Assembly: GCF_900112085.1 (NCBI RefSeq)
Contig: NZ_FOJY01000021.1
Span: forward strand, 1 to 37,661
Source: Acetitomaculum ruminis DSM 5522
GTDB lineage: Bacteria > Bacillota > Clostridia > Lachnospirales > Lachnospiraceae
Length of the DNA stretch: 37,661 nt
Direction of reading: 5' to 3'
In this document: in pieces, positions 23,149 to 32,504 of the stretch
Layout of the letters: each line of letters begins with the position of its first letter
Position numbering within the stretch: the stretch's first letter is position 1
Notes under the pieces: model-generated
What the model was told of the DNA's origin: nothing
Databases searched by the model: none
What the model saw: the letters and a program-made list of their open reading frames with translations, nothing else
Made by a program: the position numbers and the translations under genes

Positions 23149-23727
23149 TTACAGGCATGATAAAAAACCGTATGCAATACCGCATAATCCGGCTATTATT
23201 ATTAATGCAATGGGATGAAGTTTAAATTTTTTGTAAATAATAAATAAAAAAATCAAAAGGATGATTGCGGGAATATTGAAAAAGGAAAAAATATTTTGGG
23301 CATTAAAGGCCTCGTTTAAATTAACAAGGGTGATTTTTGCCAGACTGATACCTGCCACGGAGATCATGGCTATTGAAGCCGGTCTTAATCCGTAAAAGGA
23401 GCTTTTCACATATTCATTATCCTTAAATTTTGTGAGTAATTTTGCAATTATGATAATTATAATAACAGATGGACTTATAAGCCCTAAAGTTCCTACTATA
23501 CCCCCTAATGCTTTACTTGAAAGAAAACCGGAATAGGTGGACATATTAATCCCTAAAGCTCCGGGAGTTGACTCGGATATGGCAATCATGTTGGCGATGT
23601 CTTCTTCAGAAAACCAGCCGGTATTTGCTGATAATTCATATAGGAAAGGAATAGTGGCAAGACCTCCCCCTATAGAAAACAATCCAACCTTAAAAAATTC
23701 AAAATATATTCTTAAAAGTGTAATCAT
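23149..23727 (-). CDS. CHR-family (chromate) transporter, second half
   Basis: The 192-residue membrane protein is a short-chain CHR family member: FKVGLFSIGGGLATIPFL at the N-terminus and ESTPGALGINMSTYSGF in the middle are the family motifs. Short CHR proteins come in pairs, each giving one half of the transporter, and its partner lies just upstream. The two overlap by four bases (ATGA at 23724-23727). The family exports chromate in some bacteria; in anaerobes the real substrate may be another oxyanion. Six hydrophobic segments are visible. Confidence 0.85.
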   Translation of the reverse strand: MITLLRIYFEFFKVGLFSIGGGLATIPFLYELSANTGWFSEEDIANMIAISESTPGALGINMSTYSGFLSSKALGGIVGTLGLISPSVIIIIIIAKLLTKFKDNEYVKSSFYGLRPASIAMISVAGISLAKITLVNLNEAFNAQNIFSFFNIPAIILLIFLFIIYKKFKLHPIALIIIAGLCGIAYGFLSCL

Positions 23728-24290
23728 TTTTTATCTTTTTCCTCCGGTAATTTGTTTGTTCTGGTAATTCCAAAAATACCTGCTGCTATAACCAGTATTA
23801 CAGGCGAGATATGAACAGGTAAAAACCCTGAAAAAGCTGATATGGAAAAAATAAAAATGTAGACAAAGAGAGTAATTTTATCAACTATGGATTTTTTCCA
23901 GAGAGTCATAACAGAATTTACAATAAGAAGGCATACACAGATTCTTATTCCACTTAAGGCATCCTGCACAAGCTTGTATTGGGCAAAATTTGAAAGCAGG
24001 GAGGCGATTATGATAATAAGAATAACAGGAACAGTCACAAAGCCTACGGAGGCTAAAATGGCTCCCGGAATTTTTTTTCTCTTGTAACCGATAAATGAGG
24101 CGACATTTATGGCAATGGTGCCAGGAGTGCACTGACCTATAGCAAAATAGTCCATTAATTCTTGGGTAGTTGCCCAGTGCCTTTTTTCGTCAATTTCCTT
24201 AACCAAAATTGGAAGCATGGCATATCCGCCACCGAAATTTGTGGCACCAAGCTTTAGAAAACATAAAAATAAATCAAAATATTCTTTCAT
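23724..24290 (-). CDS. CHR-family (chromate) transporter, first half
   Basis: The 188-residue partner of the next gene carries the same family motifs: FLKLGATNFGGGYAMLPIL and GQCTPGTIAINVASFIGYK. Its start follows GAAAGG on the minus strand. The overlap with the second gene suggests equal production, fitting an antiparallel heterodimer. The C-terminus is charged (EEKDKK). No chromate regulator (ChrB type) is adjacent, so chromate resistance should not be assumed. Confidence 0.85.
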   Translation of the reverse strand: MKEYFDLFLCFLKLGATNFGGGYAMLPILVKEIDEKRHWATTQELMDYFAIGQCTPGTIAINVASFIGYKRKKIPGAILASVGFVTVPVILIIIIASLLSNFAQYKLVQDALSGIRICVCLLIVNSVMTLWKKSIVDKITLFVYIFIFSISAFSGFLPVHISPVILVIAAGIFGITRTNKLPEEKDKK

Positions 24291-24597
24291 GGCTAAACCT
24301 TTCTAACAATTTTGTAAGTAAGTAAAAAACCCATATCATTTTATAGTAAAATGTGTAGCGGTACAAGTTTACTTTATTGAAGAAAGGATAAAAATTAAAA
24401 AAATAAAAATAAAGTTGTAGAAAATATACGTAAAAAACAAAAAAATCGACGATTTTTGTCATAAAATATAGTATAACGTCAAAAACTATAGTATAATAAA
24501 ACATCGTATTAACAAAAAAATAATCTTGATTTAATGTTTTCTTTATATATATAATAAAAGATATATATTCGTAAATAAAAAGAGGGATGATGAACAG
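24291..24597. promoter_or_regulatory. AT-rich divergent intergenic region with palindrome and direct repeats
   Basis: There is no gene in these 307 bases between divergent transcription units. A perfect 8-bp palindrome around one base (AAAAATCG-A-CGATTTTT, 24441-24457) could be an operator. Downstream, TATAGTATAA occurs twice, at 24467-24476 and 24487-24496, exactly 20 bases apart, i.e. on the same face of the helix. The second copy overlaps a TATAAT (24492-24497). Good -35 boxes were not found. Confidence 0.45.
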
Positions 24598-25263
24598 GTG
24601 AACAAGGTGATTATCGACCTTGAGTTTTGTGGGACTTCCTTTAAGGATGACCTGAAAAAGAAGCATTCAGTCTTTGAAATCATCGAAATTGGTGCAGTTA
24701 GGCTTGATGAAAATCTTGACATATGTGACAGCTTCGAAAGACTTGTAAAACCGGAATATGGACAGATAACATCTTTTATAGAAGAATTTACAGGTATTTC
24801 AAACGAAAAGGTTAAAGAGGCAGCTTCTTTTTCAACGGTAATGGATGAATTTCTTGAGTGGATAGCTGAAGATACTACGGTTCTCTCCTGGAGTGATACA
24901 GATTTCAGACAGATTAAGCATGAGAGTGAACTGAAAAAATATTCTAATCCAAAACTTGGGGAGATTTTAGATAAATGGGTGGATTTTCAAAAGATTTTTT
25001 GTGAAAAAATCGGAATAGAGCACATGCTTTCATTGTCTAATGCAATGAGCGGCATGAATATTGAATTTGCCGGAAGAGAACATTCTGCATTGGCAGATGC
25101 CGGTAATACAGCAGCTTTATATAAATTATTTAATGATGAAAAAGAATTTGAAAAACGGGCTGGAAGCATCATTGATATGTTTAAAAACAAGGAAGGCCTT
25201 TCTTTTTCGCTGGGGAGTCTTTTGGGAGATGATATCTTAAACAAACTGCCAAAGGGACAATGA
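24598..25263 (+). CDS. DEDDh 3'-5' exonuclease
   Basis: The 221-residue protein belongs to the RNase T/DnaQ-like exonucleases. Exo I residues D7 and E9 (IIDLEF), the middle Asp in SWSDTDF and Exo III HSALAD (H162, D167) form the DEDDh active site. It has no polymerase or helicase domain, so it may trim RNA or single-stranded DNA. An extra C-terminal stretch of about 45 residues has no clear motif. The start is GTG 24598; GTG 24607, six bases after AGGTG, is a possible alternative and would remove three residues. Confidence 0.85.
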   Translation: MNKVIIDLEFCGTSFKDDLKKKHSVFEIIEIGAVRLDENLDICDSFERLVKPEYGQITSFIEEFTGISNEKVKEAASFSTVMDEFLEWIAEDTTVLSWSDTDFRQIKHESELKKYSNPKLGEILDKWVDFQKIFCEKIGIEHMLSLSNAMSGMNIEFAGREHSALADAGNTAALYKLFNDEKEFEKRAGSIIDMFKNKEGLSFSLGSLLGDDILNKLPKGQ

Positions 25264-25551
25264 TGTATGAATATGCGAGTATAATGTTTTAAGGTATATT
25301 TATACAAAAAGTATATTTGAGATTTATTTATGATTTTGTTTGTTTTGTCTTTATTTTTGCTTAAATTGTTAAGAAGCGTCATTTTAACTAAACATTATTT
25401 CTGGGAAATATTTTGATTGTGCAGCTTTATAATCAGAATATAAATCCTTAATTAGTATTTTTGTACAATTATTTTTAAAAAATAGTGTGGAAAAACAGAA
25501 GAAATTTATAATAATTTTTTCCCTGTTTGTATTTATTTGGAGAGCGAAAAA

Positions 25552-26667
25552 ATGAGGAGTTTAGAAAATAAGATACCAAAACGTATACAGAAAAAAAATA
25601 TTCGAAATATGAGAATTGTATCTTGTATTACTATGGTGATTTTGCCTTTGTTTAGTATATTTGTTTTCTGGGGACAGCGTCCTTTTGATTACATTTTAAA
25701 ATATATGGCAGTAATAGCTATCTTTGAAATGTTTTTGTTTTTGTCCTATAAGTACTCACAAAGGGTATTAAAGGCTATAAATATAAGCAAAAAGGCAAAA
25801 AAATATGTATATGTTTTCTGGACATTATATATCACATTTATAATGGCATTTACCATGATAACACCAGATTCTGTCATAAATTTTCCTATGTTGACAGCCA
25901 CATTTATCATTGTAAGCATGTCACCGTATTTCAATTCATTTGAGTACTTTTCATATGTTTTGTATATGGTTTTCTGGCTTTTATGTCTTTGTATTATGGG
26001 TACCCAGACAAAGGCCTACCTTACCCAGGCAATATTGGTATTTGGAGTATGCGGTATTTTTTCAAGGGTATATTACACTAAAAAAATCAAATATCTTTTT
26101 GTTAAAAGAAGATATGATGATTCAGCAAGAGATGCCTACACAGATCCGCTTACTATGCTTAATAACAGAAGAGGTTTTGCTAAAAGTATAAAAACAATAT
26201 GGCCTTTCTGTGTTAGAAACAAGTGTAAGGTAGCACTTATGATTATGGATATTGATAATTTTAAGATATACAATGACACTTTTGGACATCCGGCAGGAGA
26301 TGAATGTCTAAAAAAAGTATCCAGTGTGATAAAAGATAATGCCAAAAGAGCAACAGACATTACTGCGAGACTTGGTGGAGAAGAGTTTATTATATTTTTT
26401 CAGGGTGCCAAAGATGCAGATATAGTGGCTTATGCGGAAAAAATGAGAAAGAACATCGAAAATCTGAAGATTAAACACGGCAGCAATAGTGACAAGCGTT
26501 ATGTCACTGTAAGTATTGGTGTTGTAATTATGGAGCCGACAAACACCCTGAATTTTGATTTAATCTACGAAATGGCCGATAAGCTCCTTTACAGAGCTAA
26601 AAACAACGGAAGAAACCGCGTGGAATATTGTATTTATTCCCATGCCAATGGACAAAGAATGGCCTAA
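25552..26667 (+). CDS. membrane diguanylate cyclase (GGEEF)
   Basis: The 371 residues have about six membrane segments (roughly 25-190) and a C-terminal GGDEF-family domain with motif GGEEF at 275-279, one of the catalytically active forms. The I-site RATD (266-269) is five residues before it, so feedback by c-di-GMP is likely. I start at ATG 25552 because GGAGAGCG is directly upstream; the TTG at 25537 would place that site inside the gene. The 288-base gap before it has no gene and only a lone TATAAT (25507-25512). Confidence 0.9.
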   Translation: MRSLENKIPKRIQKKNIRNMRIVSCITMVILPLFSIFVFWGQRPFDYILKYMAVIAIFEMFLFLSYKYSQRVLKAINISKKAKKYVYVFWTLYITFIMAFTMITPDSVINFPMLTATFIIVSMSPYFNSFEYFSYVLYMVFWLLCLCIMGTQTKAYLTQAILVFGVCGIFSRVYYTKKIKYLFVKRRYDDSARDAYTDPLTMLNNRRGFAKSIKTIWPFCVRNKCKVALMIMDIDNFKIYNDTFGHPAGDECLKKVSSVIKDNAKRATDITARLGGEEFIIFFQGAKDADIVAYAEKMRKNIENLKIKHGSNSDKRYVTVSIGVVIMEPTNTLNFDLIYEMADKLLYRAKNNGRNRVEYCIYSHANGQRMA

Positions 26668-26831
26668 GTCTAAAAAAATTATCTTTATATTTATCTTTGC
26701 TTTTTGTTATAAATTACCAATTGTTTGATAAGGTATTTTGGCAATAAGCAAAGTTTGGCATTTTTTATTAACATAATTAAATTACTAATAATTTCATTAT
26801 AAAAAAATAAAAATATTGTTAATTTTTAAAA

Positions 26832-26860
26832 TTGCTAAATTTTATTAAATATTCTATTCT
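26832..26860 (+). promoter_or_regulatory. putative promoter of the rnf operon
   Basis: TTGCTA (26832-26837) and TATTCT (26855-26860) are 17 bases apart. The leader of about 80 bases carries a small hairpin ATCTGG/CCAGAT (about 26893-26910) before the ribosome binding site. A TTGTTAA at 26817-26823 matches one half of the Rex consensus. No gene lies in 26668-26947. Confidence 0.5.
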
Positions 26861-26947
26861 TAGAGTTAGTAATCACGGCATTATTTTAGAATGATATCTG
26901 GTAATTTCCAGATTCATATAAATAAAAAAGAAAGAAGGGAAACCACA

Positions 26948-28291
26948 ATGAGTTTAGGCACGTTTTTAGGTGGTATTCATCCGTACGAAGGGAAGGAACT
27001 TGCTGAGGACAAGCCTATCAAGAAAATTGATCCTAAGGATATTCTAGTTTATCCTATGGCACAACATCTTGGGGCACCGGCAAATCCTGTCGTTAAAAAA
27101 GGCGACAAAGTAAAGGTTGGACAAAGAATTGGAGAGGCGAGCGGCTTCATTTCTGCCAATATTTGCAGTTCCGTTTCCGGAGAGGTTTTGGATGTAAAAC
27201 CACACCTTACTGTTAACGGTGCGATCGTTCCGTCTGTATTTGTAAAGAACGATTATGAATATGAAACAGTAGAAGGCTACGGCGAAAAGAGAGATTATAC
27301 ACAAATGGATGCTGATACGATTAGAAATATCGTAAAAGATGCCGGTGTAGTTGGAATGGGTGGCGCAGGCTTCCCTGCTAACGTAAAAATCACTCCTAAA
27401 GACAGCAATGCCATTGATTATGTATTGGTTAATGGTGCTGAGTGTGAGCCTTACCTTACTTCCGATTACAGACTTATGTTGGAAGAAGGAGAAAAATTAG
27501 TAACTGGAGTTAAGATTTTATTGCAGCTTTTCCCAAATGCAAAAGGACTTATCTGCGTTGAGGAAAACAAGCCACAGGCTATTGCAAAATTAAAACAAAT
27601 CTGCGCAAATGAAAGCAAAGTGGATGTTTGTGAATTAAAAACAAAGTATCCACAAGGTGGAGAGCGTATGATTATATATGCTGCAACAGGAAGAAAGATT
27701 TATTCAAAAATGCTTCCGGCTGATGCAGGTTGTATTGTATCAAATGTTGATACGGTTATTTCAATTTACCGTGCAGTTTGCGAATCAGTTCCATCAATCT
27801 TTAGAACTCTTACAATTACAGGTGATGCAGTTGCCAACACAGGTAACTACCAGGTTAGAACCGGAATGAGTTACAAAGAGATTTTAGAGGATGCAGGGGG
27901 ATTCAAAACCCAGCCTGAAAAGATTATTTCCGGTGGTCCTATGATGGGGTTTGCTTTATATGATATTGATGTACCAGTTACAAAATCATCTTCAGCACTT
28001 TTAGCATTAACAGTGGATGAAGTGGCTAAATATGAGCCTTCAAATTGTATTAGATGTGGAAGATGTGTAGATGCCTGTCCTAGTAATCTGATTCCTCAGA
28101 AGATGGCAGAGGCAACTGACAAATTCGATTATGATAGATTTGTTGAATTAAATGGTATGGAATGCTTTGAATGCGGAAGCTGTACTTATGTATGTCCGGC
28201 CAAGAGAAGACTTACACAGGGATTCAAACAGGCCAGAGGTGCAGTGGCAGCAGCAAGAAGAGCAGCAGCAGCAAAAGCTTCTGCAAAATAA
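26948..28291 (+). CDS. rnfC: Rnf complex subunit C (NADH-binding, iron-sulfur)
   Basis: RnfC is the cytoplasmic NADH/FMN-binding subunit of the ion-pumping ferredoxin:NAD+ oxidoreductase. The 447 residues include the N-terminal biotinyl-like domain, GVVGMGGAGFPANVK and NGAECEPY of the FMN/NADH-binding fold, and two [4Fe-4S] motifs near the C-terminus (CIRCGRCVDACP and CFECGSCTYVCP). The tail is rich in Ala, Arg and Lys. I start at ATG 26948 after GAAGGGA; the upstream in-frame ATG at 26891 has none. It is the first gene of rnfCDGEAB. Confidence 0.97.
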   Translation: MSLGTFLGGIHPYEGKELAEDKPIKKIDPKDILVYPMAQHLGAPANPVVKKGDKVKVGQRIGEASGFISANICSSVSGEVLDVKPHLTVNGAIVPSVFVKNDYEYETVEGYGEKRDYTQMDADTIRNIVKDAGVVGMGGAGFPANVKITPKDSNAIDYVLVNGAECEPYLTSDYRLMLEEGEKLVTGVKILLQLFPNAKGLICVEENKPQAIAKLKQICANESKVDVCELKTKYPQGGERMIIYAATGRKIYSKMLPADAGCIVSNVDTVISIYRAVCESVPSIFRTLTITGDAVANTGNYQVRTGMSYKEILEDAGGFKTQPEKIISGGPMMGFALYDIDVPVTKSSSALLALTVDEVAKYEPSNCIRCGRCVDACPSNLIPQKMAEATDKFDYDRFVELNGMECFECGSCTYVCPAKRRLTQGFKQARGAVAAARRAAAAKASAK

Positions 28292-28315
28292 TTTTTTAAG
28301 AAAGAGGTGTAAACC

Positions 28316-29263
28316 GTGGATAAAATGTTAAATGTATCATCAGCACCTCATGTAAGAAGCAAAGATTCAACTACTTCTATCATGAGGGATGTCCTTATAG
28401 CATTAGCACCTGCAACACTTTTTGGTCTTTATAATAATTACAGATATGGATTACTTGTAAATGCAATTATTTTACTTATTGTTTGTATAGGTGTTTGTGT
28501 TCTTTCAGAATATGTATGGCAAAAAGCCATGAAAAAACCAATAACAATTGCTGATTTATCAGCAGCTGTAACAGGTTTGATAATATTTGTCAATCTGCCT
28601 GCAGGATTACCTTGGTGGATTGCAGCTATTGGCAGTGTATTTTCTATTATTGTTGTAAAACAGCTTTATGGCGGTCTTGGACAAAACTTCATGAACCCTG
28701 CCCTTGGTGCAAGATGTTTCATGATGCTTTCATTTACTGCCTATATGACAAGCTTTCCGGCTGAAATCGATGCAGTTAGTACAGCTACACCACTTACAGC
28801 CATGAGAGCAGGAGATTCAGTAGATCTTTTAAGAATGTTCATTGGTACCACATCAGGAACAATTGGAGAAACATCTGTAATCGCTGTACTTCTCGGAGGA
28901 GCTTATCTTCTTGCAAGAAAGGTAATTAGCATAAGAATACCGGGAACCTACATCCTTACTTTTGCAATCTTTATTTTCCTCTTTGGTGGATTCGATGTAA
29001 ATTATACTCTTGAAATGCTTTGCGGTGGTGGTCTTGTAATCGGTGCCTTCTTCATGGCTACAGATTATGTAACAAGCCCTATTACCAAATCAGGACAGCT
29101 TATTTATGGTGTATGTCTTGGTGTACTCACAGGAATCTTCAGACTTTGGGGTGGTTCAGCAGAAGGTGTTTCCTATGCAATCATCATCTGTAACCTTTTC
29201 ATCCCGATTATTGAAAGATTTACAATTCCAAATGCATTTGGTGTAGAGAAGGAGGCTAAATAA
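28316..29263 (+). CDS. rnfD: Rnf complex subunit D (flavinylated membrane subunit)
   Basis: The 315-residue integral membrane protein carries covalent FMN and is part of the ion-translocating core. Thr158 in the STATPLT motif is the expected flavin attachment site, as in SGATPL of other RnfD proteins. About nine membrane segments are visible. The start is GTG 28316, eight bases after GAGG; ATG 28325 is the alternative. The stop overlaps the rnfG ATG by one base, which indicates coupling. Confidence 0.96.
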   Translation: MDKMLNVSSAPHVRSKDSTTSIMRDVLIALAPATLFGLYNNYRYGLLVNAIILLIVCIGVCVLSEYVWQKAMKKPITIADLSAAVTGLIIFVNLPAGLPWWIAAIGSVFSIIVVKQLYGGLGQNFMNPALGARCFMMLSFTAYMTSFPAEIDAVSTATPLTAMRAGDSVDLLRMFIGTTSGTIGETSVIAVLLGGAYLLARKVISIRIPGTYILTFAIFIFLFGGFDVNYTLEMLCGGGLVIGAFFMATDYVTSPITKSGQLIYGVCLGVLTGIFRLWGGSAEGVSYAIIICNLFIPIIERFTIPNAFGVEKEAK

Positions 29264-29868
29264 TGAAAGAGAAAAATACAATAGTTAAAGATGCCATTAT
29301 TCTCCTCATCATCACTGTGGTAGCAGGATCCTTACTTGGAGCAGTTTACCAGATTACAAAAGAGCCTATCAAACAGGCTAATATCGCTGCAACAAACAAA
29401 GCTTATGCATTAGTTTATGCAGATGCAGACACATTTGAAGATGTGGATGTGGATTATGATGATGTAAACGCCAAAATCTTATCAGGTGGAATTGATAATG
29501 GTGAAGTTACAGAAGTTAAACAGGCAGTAGACGGTTCAGGAACTGCTTTAGGATATGTATTATCTGTAAACGGACTTAAAGGTTATGGTGGAAGCGTTGG
29601 ATTTACAATTGGTGTTACATTAGAAGGTGAAGTTACAGGAATTGAAATCCTTTCTTGTGAAGAAACTCCTGGTCTTGGACAGCGTTGTAAAGAAGAAGCT
29701 TTTAGAAACCAGTATGTAGGAAAAGCAGTTGACGGATTCAAAGTTACAAAAGCAGGAGCATCAGCAGATGATGAAATAGATGCTATTTCAGGTGCTACTA
29801 TAACTTCTACCTGCGTAACCGGTGGTGTAAATGCTGCTCTCTACTATGTTAAAAATCTTGTACAGTAA
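29263..29868 (+). CDS. rnfG: Rnf complex subunit G (covalent FMN)
   Basis: The 201-residue protein has one N-terminal membrane anchor and an extracytoplasmic FMN-binding domain. The flavinylation motif SGATIT is present with acceptor Thr179, to which the ApbE enzyme attaches FMN; no apbE gene is in this window. Other conserved features are GYGGSVGFTIGV and ETPGLGQ. Start overlaps the rnfD stop; GGAGG is upstream. Confidence 0.97.
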   Translation: MKEKNTIVKDAIILLIITVVAGSLLGAVYQITKEPIKQANIAATNKAYALVYADADTFEDVDVDYDDVNAKILSGGIDNGEVTEVKQAVDGSGTALGYVLSVNGLKGYGGSVGFTIGVTLEGEVTGIEILSCEETPGLGQRCKEEAFRNQYVGKAVDGFKVTKAGASADDEIDAISGATITSTCVTGGVNAALYYVKNLVQ

Positions 29869-29880
29869 GGAGGAATACAA

Positions 29881-30687
29881 ATGAAACCAAATACACCAGG
29901 CGAGCGTTTGATAAATGGTCTCGTTAAAGAAAATCCTATATTTATTCTTATGCTGGGAATGTGTCCTACCCTTGCTGTAACAACAGCAGCTATGAATGGT
30001 ATTGGTATGGGATTATCCACAACAGTGGTTCTTACCTTATCAAACCTTGTTATATCATTATTAAGAAAAGTTATACCTAATGGAGTCAGAATGCCTGCAT
30101 TCATCGTAGTAGTTGCATCATTCGTTACATTAGTTCAGTTCTTACTTCAGGCATATGTACCTAGTATTTATGAAGCTCTTGGAATTTATATTCCATTGAT
30201 CGTTGTTAACTGTATCATTCTTGGACGTGCAGAGTCATATGCATCAAAGAATGGCATCATCCCTTCAATATTTGACGGTATCGGTATGGGACTTGGATTT
30301 ACAGTAGGTCTTGTAGCAATAGCTATCGTAAGAGAAATTCTTGGAAGCGGTTGCGTATTCGGAATCCAGATTCTTCCAGATTCATATGTACCACTTGCAA
30401 TCTTCATTCTTGCTCCTGGAGCATTCTTTGTTGTTGCACTTTTAGCAGCTGTTCAAAATAAATTACAGCTTCCATGTGCTACAAATGTAGAAGGTGGCGG
30501 ACCAAACATTGCATGCGGTGGCAATTGCGAAAGATGTTTTGATTCAGATTGTGCTGACAATCATGCAAAAGTATTAGAGTACAGAAAAATGATTGAAAAA
30601 CAGGCAGAAGAAGAAAAGAAAGCAAAAGCAGCAGTAAAAGCTGCAGCTAAGGCAAAAGAAGATGATGCCGGAAAGAAGGTGGACTAA
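29881..30687 (+). CDS. rnfE: Rnf complex subunit E, with Cys-rich C-terminal extension
   Basis: This integral membrane subunit is related to RnfA and helps form the core with the membrane iron-sulfur cluster. The first 200 residues are a normal RnfE with about six membrane segments. The next 68 are unusual: CGGNCERCFDSDC (C212, C216, C219, C224) after a Cys at 199, then a Lys/Ala/Glu helix. RnfE is usually about 200-235 residues. AGGAGG precedes the ATG. The stop is directly followed by the rnfA ATG. Confidence 0.95.
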   Translation: MKPNTPGERLINGLVKENPIFILMLGMCPTLAVTTAAMNGIGMGLSTTVVLTLSNLVISLLRKVIPNGVRMPAFIVVVASFVTLVQFLLQAYVPSIYEALGIYIPLIVVNCIILGRAESYASKNGIIPSIFDGIGMGLGFTVGLVAIAIVREILGSGCVFGIQILPDSYVPLAIFILAPGAFFVVALLAAVQNKLQLPCATNVEGGGPNIACGGNCERCFDSDCADNHAKVLEYRKMIEKQAEEEKKAKAAVKAAAKAKEDDAGKKVD

Positions 30688-31266
30688 ATGGCAGGATTAT
30701 TTATTATTCTTATTTCTACAGCTTTAGTAAGCAATGTTGTACTTAGTCAGTTCCTTGGTATCTGTGCATTCATTGGTGTATCCAAAAAGATTGATACAGC
30801 TCTTGGAATGGGTATGGCGGTACTTTTCGTTATAACAGTTGCTTCAACTGTAGCAAGTCTTATCTATCAGTTCATTCTTGTACCTTTAGATATGACTTAT
30901 ATGCAAACCATCGTATTTATCCTTGTTATTGCAGCATTGGTTCAGATGGTTGAAATGATACTTAAAAAAGTAATGCCTTCATTATATGAAGCATTGGGAG
31001 TATTCCTTCCACTTATCACAACAAACTGTGCCGTACTTGGTGTAGCACTTACAAATGTACAAAATAGCTACAATTTCATTCAAAGTGTTGTTGCCGGATT
31101 TGGTACAGGTATCGGATACATCATTGCTATTGTTCTTATGGCAGGTATTCGTGAGAAGTTAGAAAACAATGATATTACAAAATCATTCCAGGGAACTCCA
31201 ATAGTTCTCGTAACTGCCGGATTAATGGCGATAGCATTCATGGGATTTTCAGGAATGCTTCGTTAA
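30688..31266 (+). CDS. rnfA: Rnf complex subunit A
   Basis: The 192-residue membrane protein has six segments and inverted topology relative to RnfE. The conserved LSQFLGICAF near residue 20 and TTNCAVLG near 110 carry the Cys residues that hold a membrane [2Fe-2S] cluster with RnfE. The start follows the rnfE stop without a gap, with AAGAAGGTGG as ribosome binding site inside rnfE. Length is normal. Confidence 0.97.
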   Translation: MAGLFIILISTALVSNVVLSQFLGICAFIGVSKKIDTALGMGMAVLFVITVASTVASLIYQFILVPLDMTYMQTIVFILVIAALVQMVEMILKKVMPSLYEALGVFLPLITTNCAVLGVALTNVQNSYNFIQSVVAGFGTGIGYIIAIVLMAGIREKLENNDITKSFQGTPIVLVTAGLMAIAFMGFSGMLR

Positions 31267-31284
31267 AAGAAAGGAGAAATTATA

Positions 31285-32106
31285 ATGGATGTAATGGGTG
31301 TTGTAACAGTAGGCCTTGTGGTTGGTATTACAGGACTTATAATCGGACTTCTCCTTGGCTTTATCGGAATGAAATTTAAGGTAGAAGTTGATCAAAAAGA
31401 AATAGATGTTAGAGAATGCCTTCCTGGTAATAATTGTGGTGCTTGTGGTTATGCAGGTTGTGATGCCATGGCGAAGGCAATTGCAAACGGAGCTGCTCCT
31501 GTAAATGGATGCCCTGTAGGTGGAGCTGACGTAGCAGCAAAAATTGCTGCCATCATGGGAGTAGAAGCAGGAAGTGCAGATAAAAAAGCAGCTTATGTTA
31601 AGTGTTCAGGAACCTGTGATAAAGTAGTTAGAAATTTTGATTACTATGGACTTCAGGATTGTAGAACAGCTGCAGTTACACCTGGTAAAGGTGGAAAGAA
31701 ATGTTCATTTGGTTGTATTGGACTTGGAAGTTGTATTAAAGAATGTGACTTTGATGCTATCAGTATCGTAGGCGGTGTTGCCAATATCGACCGTGACAAA
31801 TGTGCAGGATGTGGAAAATGTGCAAAGGTTTGTCCTAATGCACTTATTGAGTTATTCACAGTTAAAGCATCCTATGCAGTTCAGTGTAGTTCAAAAGATA
31901 AAGGTAAAGCAGTCAAAGAAGGCTGTGATGTTGGATGTATTGCTTGTAAGGCCTGCGTAAAAGTATGTGAAAGTGATGCTATTTCAGTTGAAAACAATAT
32001 AGCTCACATCGATCAGGAAAAATGTATCGGATGTGGAAAATGTGCTGAGAAGTGTCCTCAAAAGATTATTCACGTACCAAATGATGGACTTAAAGTAGCA
32101 GAATAA
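31285..32106 (+). CDS. rnfB: Rnf complex subunit B (polyferredoxin)
   Basis: RnfB accepts electrons from reduced ferredoxin. The 273 residues start with a membrane anchor (about 5-28), then the Fes-type cluster CLPGNNCGACGYAGC, then several [4Fe-4S] motifs: CIGLGSCIKEC, CAGCGKCAKVCP, CIACKACVKVC and CIGCGKCAEKCP. Number and order fit clostridial RnfB. It closes the operon, and a terminator follows 47 bases after the stop. Confidence 0.97.
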   Translation: MDVMGVVTVGLVVGITGLIIGLLLGFIGMKFKVEVDQKEIDVRECLPGNNCGACGYAGCDAMAKAIANGAAPVNGCPVGGADVAAKIAAIMGVEAGSADKKAAYVKCSGTCDKVVRNFDYYGLQDCRTAAVTPGKGGKKCSFGCIGLGSCIKECDFDAISIVGGVANIDRDKCAGCGKCAKVCPNALIELFTVKASYAVQCSSKDKGKAVKEGCDVGCIACKACVKVCESDAISVENNIAHIDQEKCIGCGKCAEKCPQKIIHVPNDGLKVAE

Positions 32107-32152
32107 AAATGGCATTTAGCATACCACTTTAATATTAATATTTTTTAAAAGG

Positions 32153-32184
32153 AATGGTTGGCTTAGCTGACCATTTCTTTTTTT
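32153..32184 (+). terminator. terminator of the rnf operon
   Basis: AATGGTTGGC pairs with GCTGACCATT (two G-U positions), loop TTA, then TCTTTTTTT. The following 32185-32504 stretch is AT-rich without a gene; it holds a TATAAT (32386-32391) and a TTGACA (32394-32399) that do not form one promoter. Confidence 0.9.
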
Positions 32185-32504
32185 GCAATGTTGATAAGAA
32201 CATATAAAAATAACTCTTAAAAAAGTGAGAAAAATAAGGAAATTGAACAGAAAAGTTTAATAAATTTCTATGAAATCGATAATTATTTTAATCATAGATA
32301 TATTTATCTAATAATTCCATGACAGAAAGAAGGTAAAAATACTCAAAAACATAGATAAAGAGTAGATATTTATTTTAGCATATGTTATAATAATTGACAG
32401 GGAAAAGAATCGTAATCAGGGATAAGATTAATATTAATAGCACAATTAAAGAAAAGGTGATTTGGTGGTTTCTTTTAATTTGTGTTCATAGCTTAGGAGG
32501 AAAA

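Noticed and set aside
22984-23150. Purine riboswitch before the NCS2 permease
   Set aside because: The conserved loop and junction bases of the purine aptamer are not present in the leader.
23149-24290. Proof of chromate resistance
   Set aside because: The family is clear, but no chromate regulator or reductase is nearby, so the substrate is left open.
32394-32504. N-terminal extension of the LRR protein from a TTG
   Set aside because: The strong AGGAGG directly before ATG 32505 fixes the start; the extension has no ribosome binding site.
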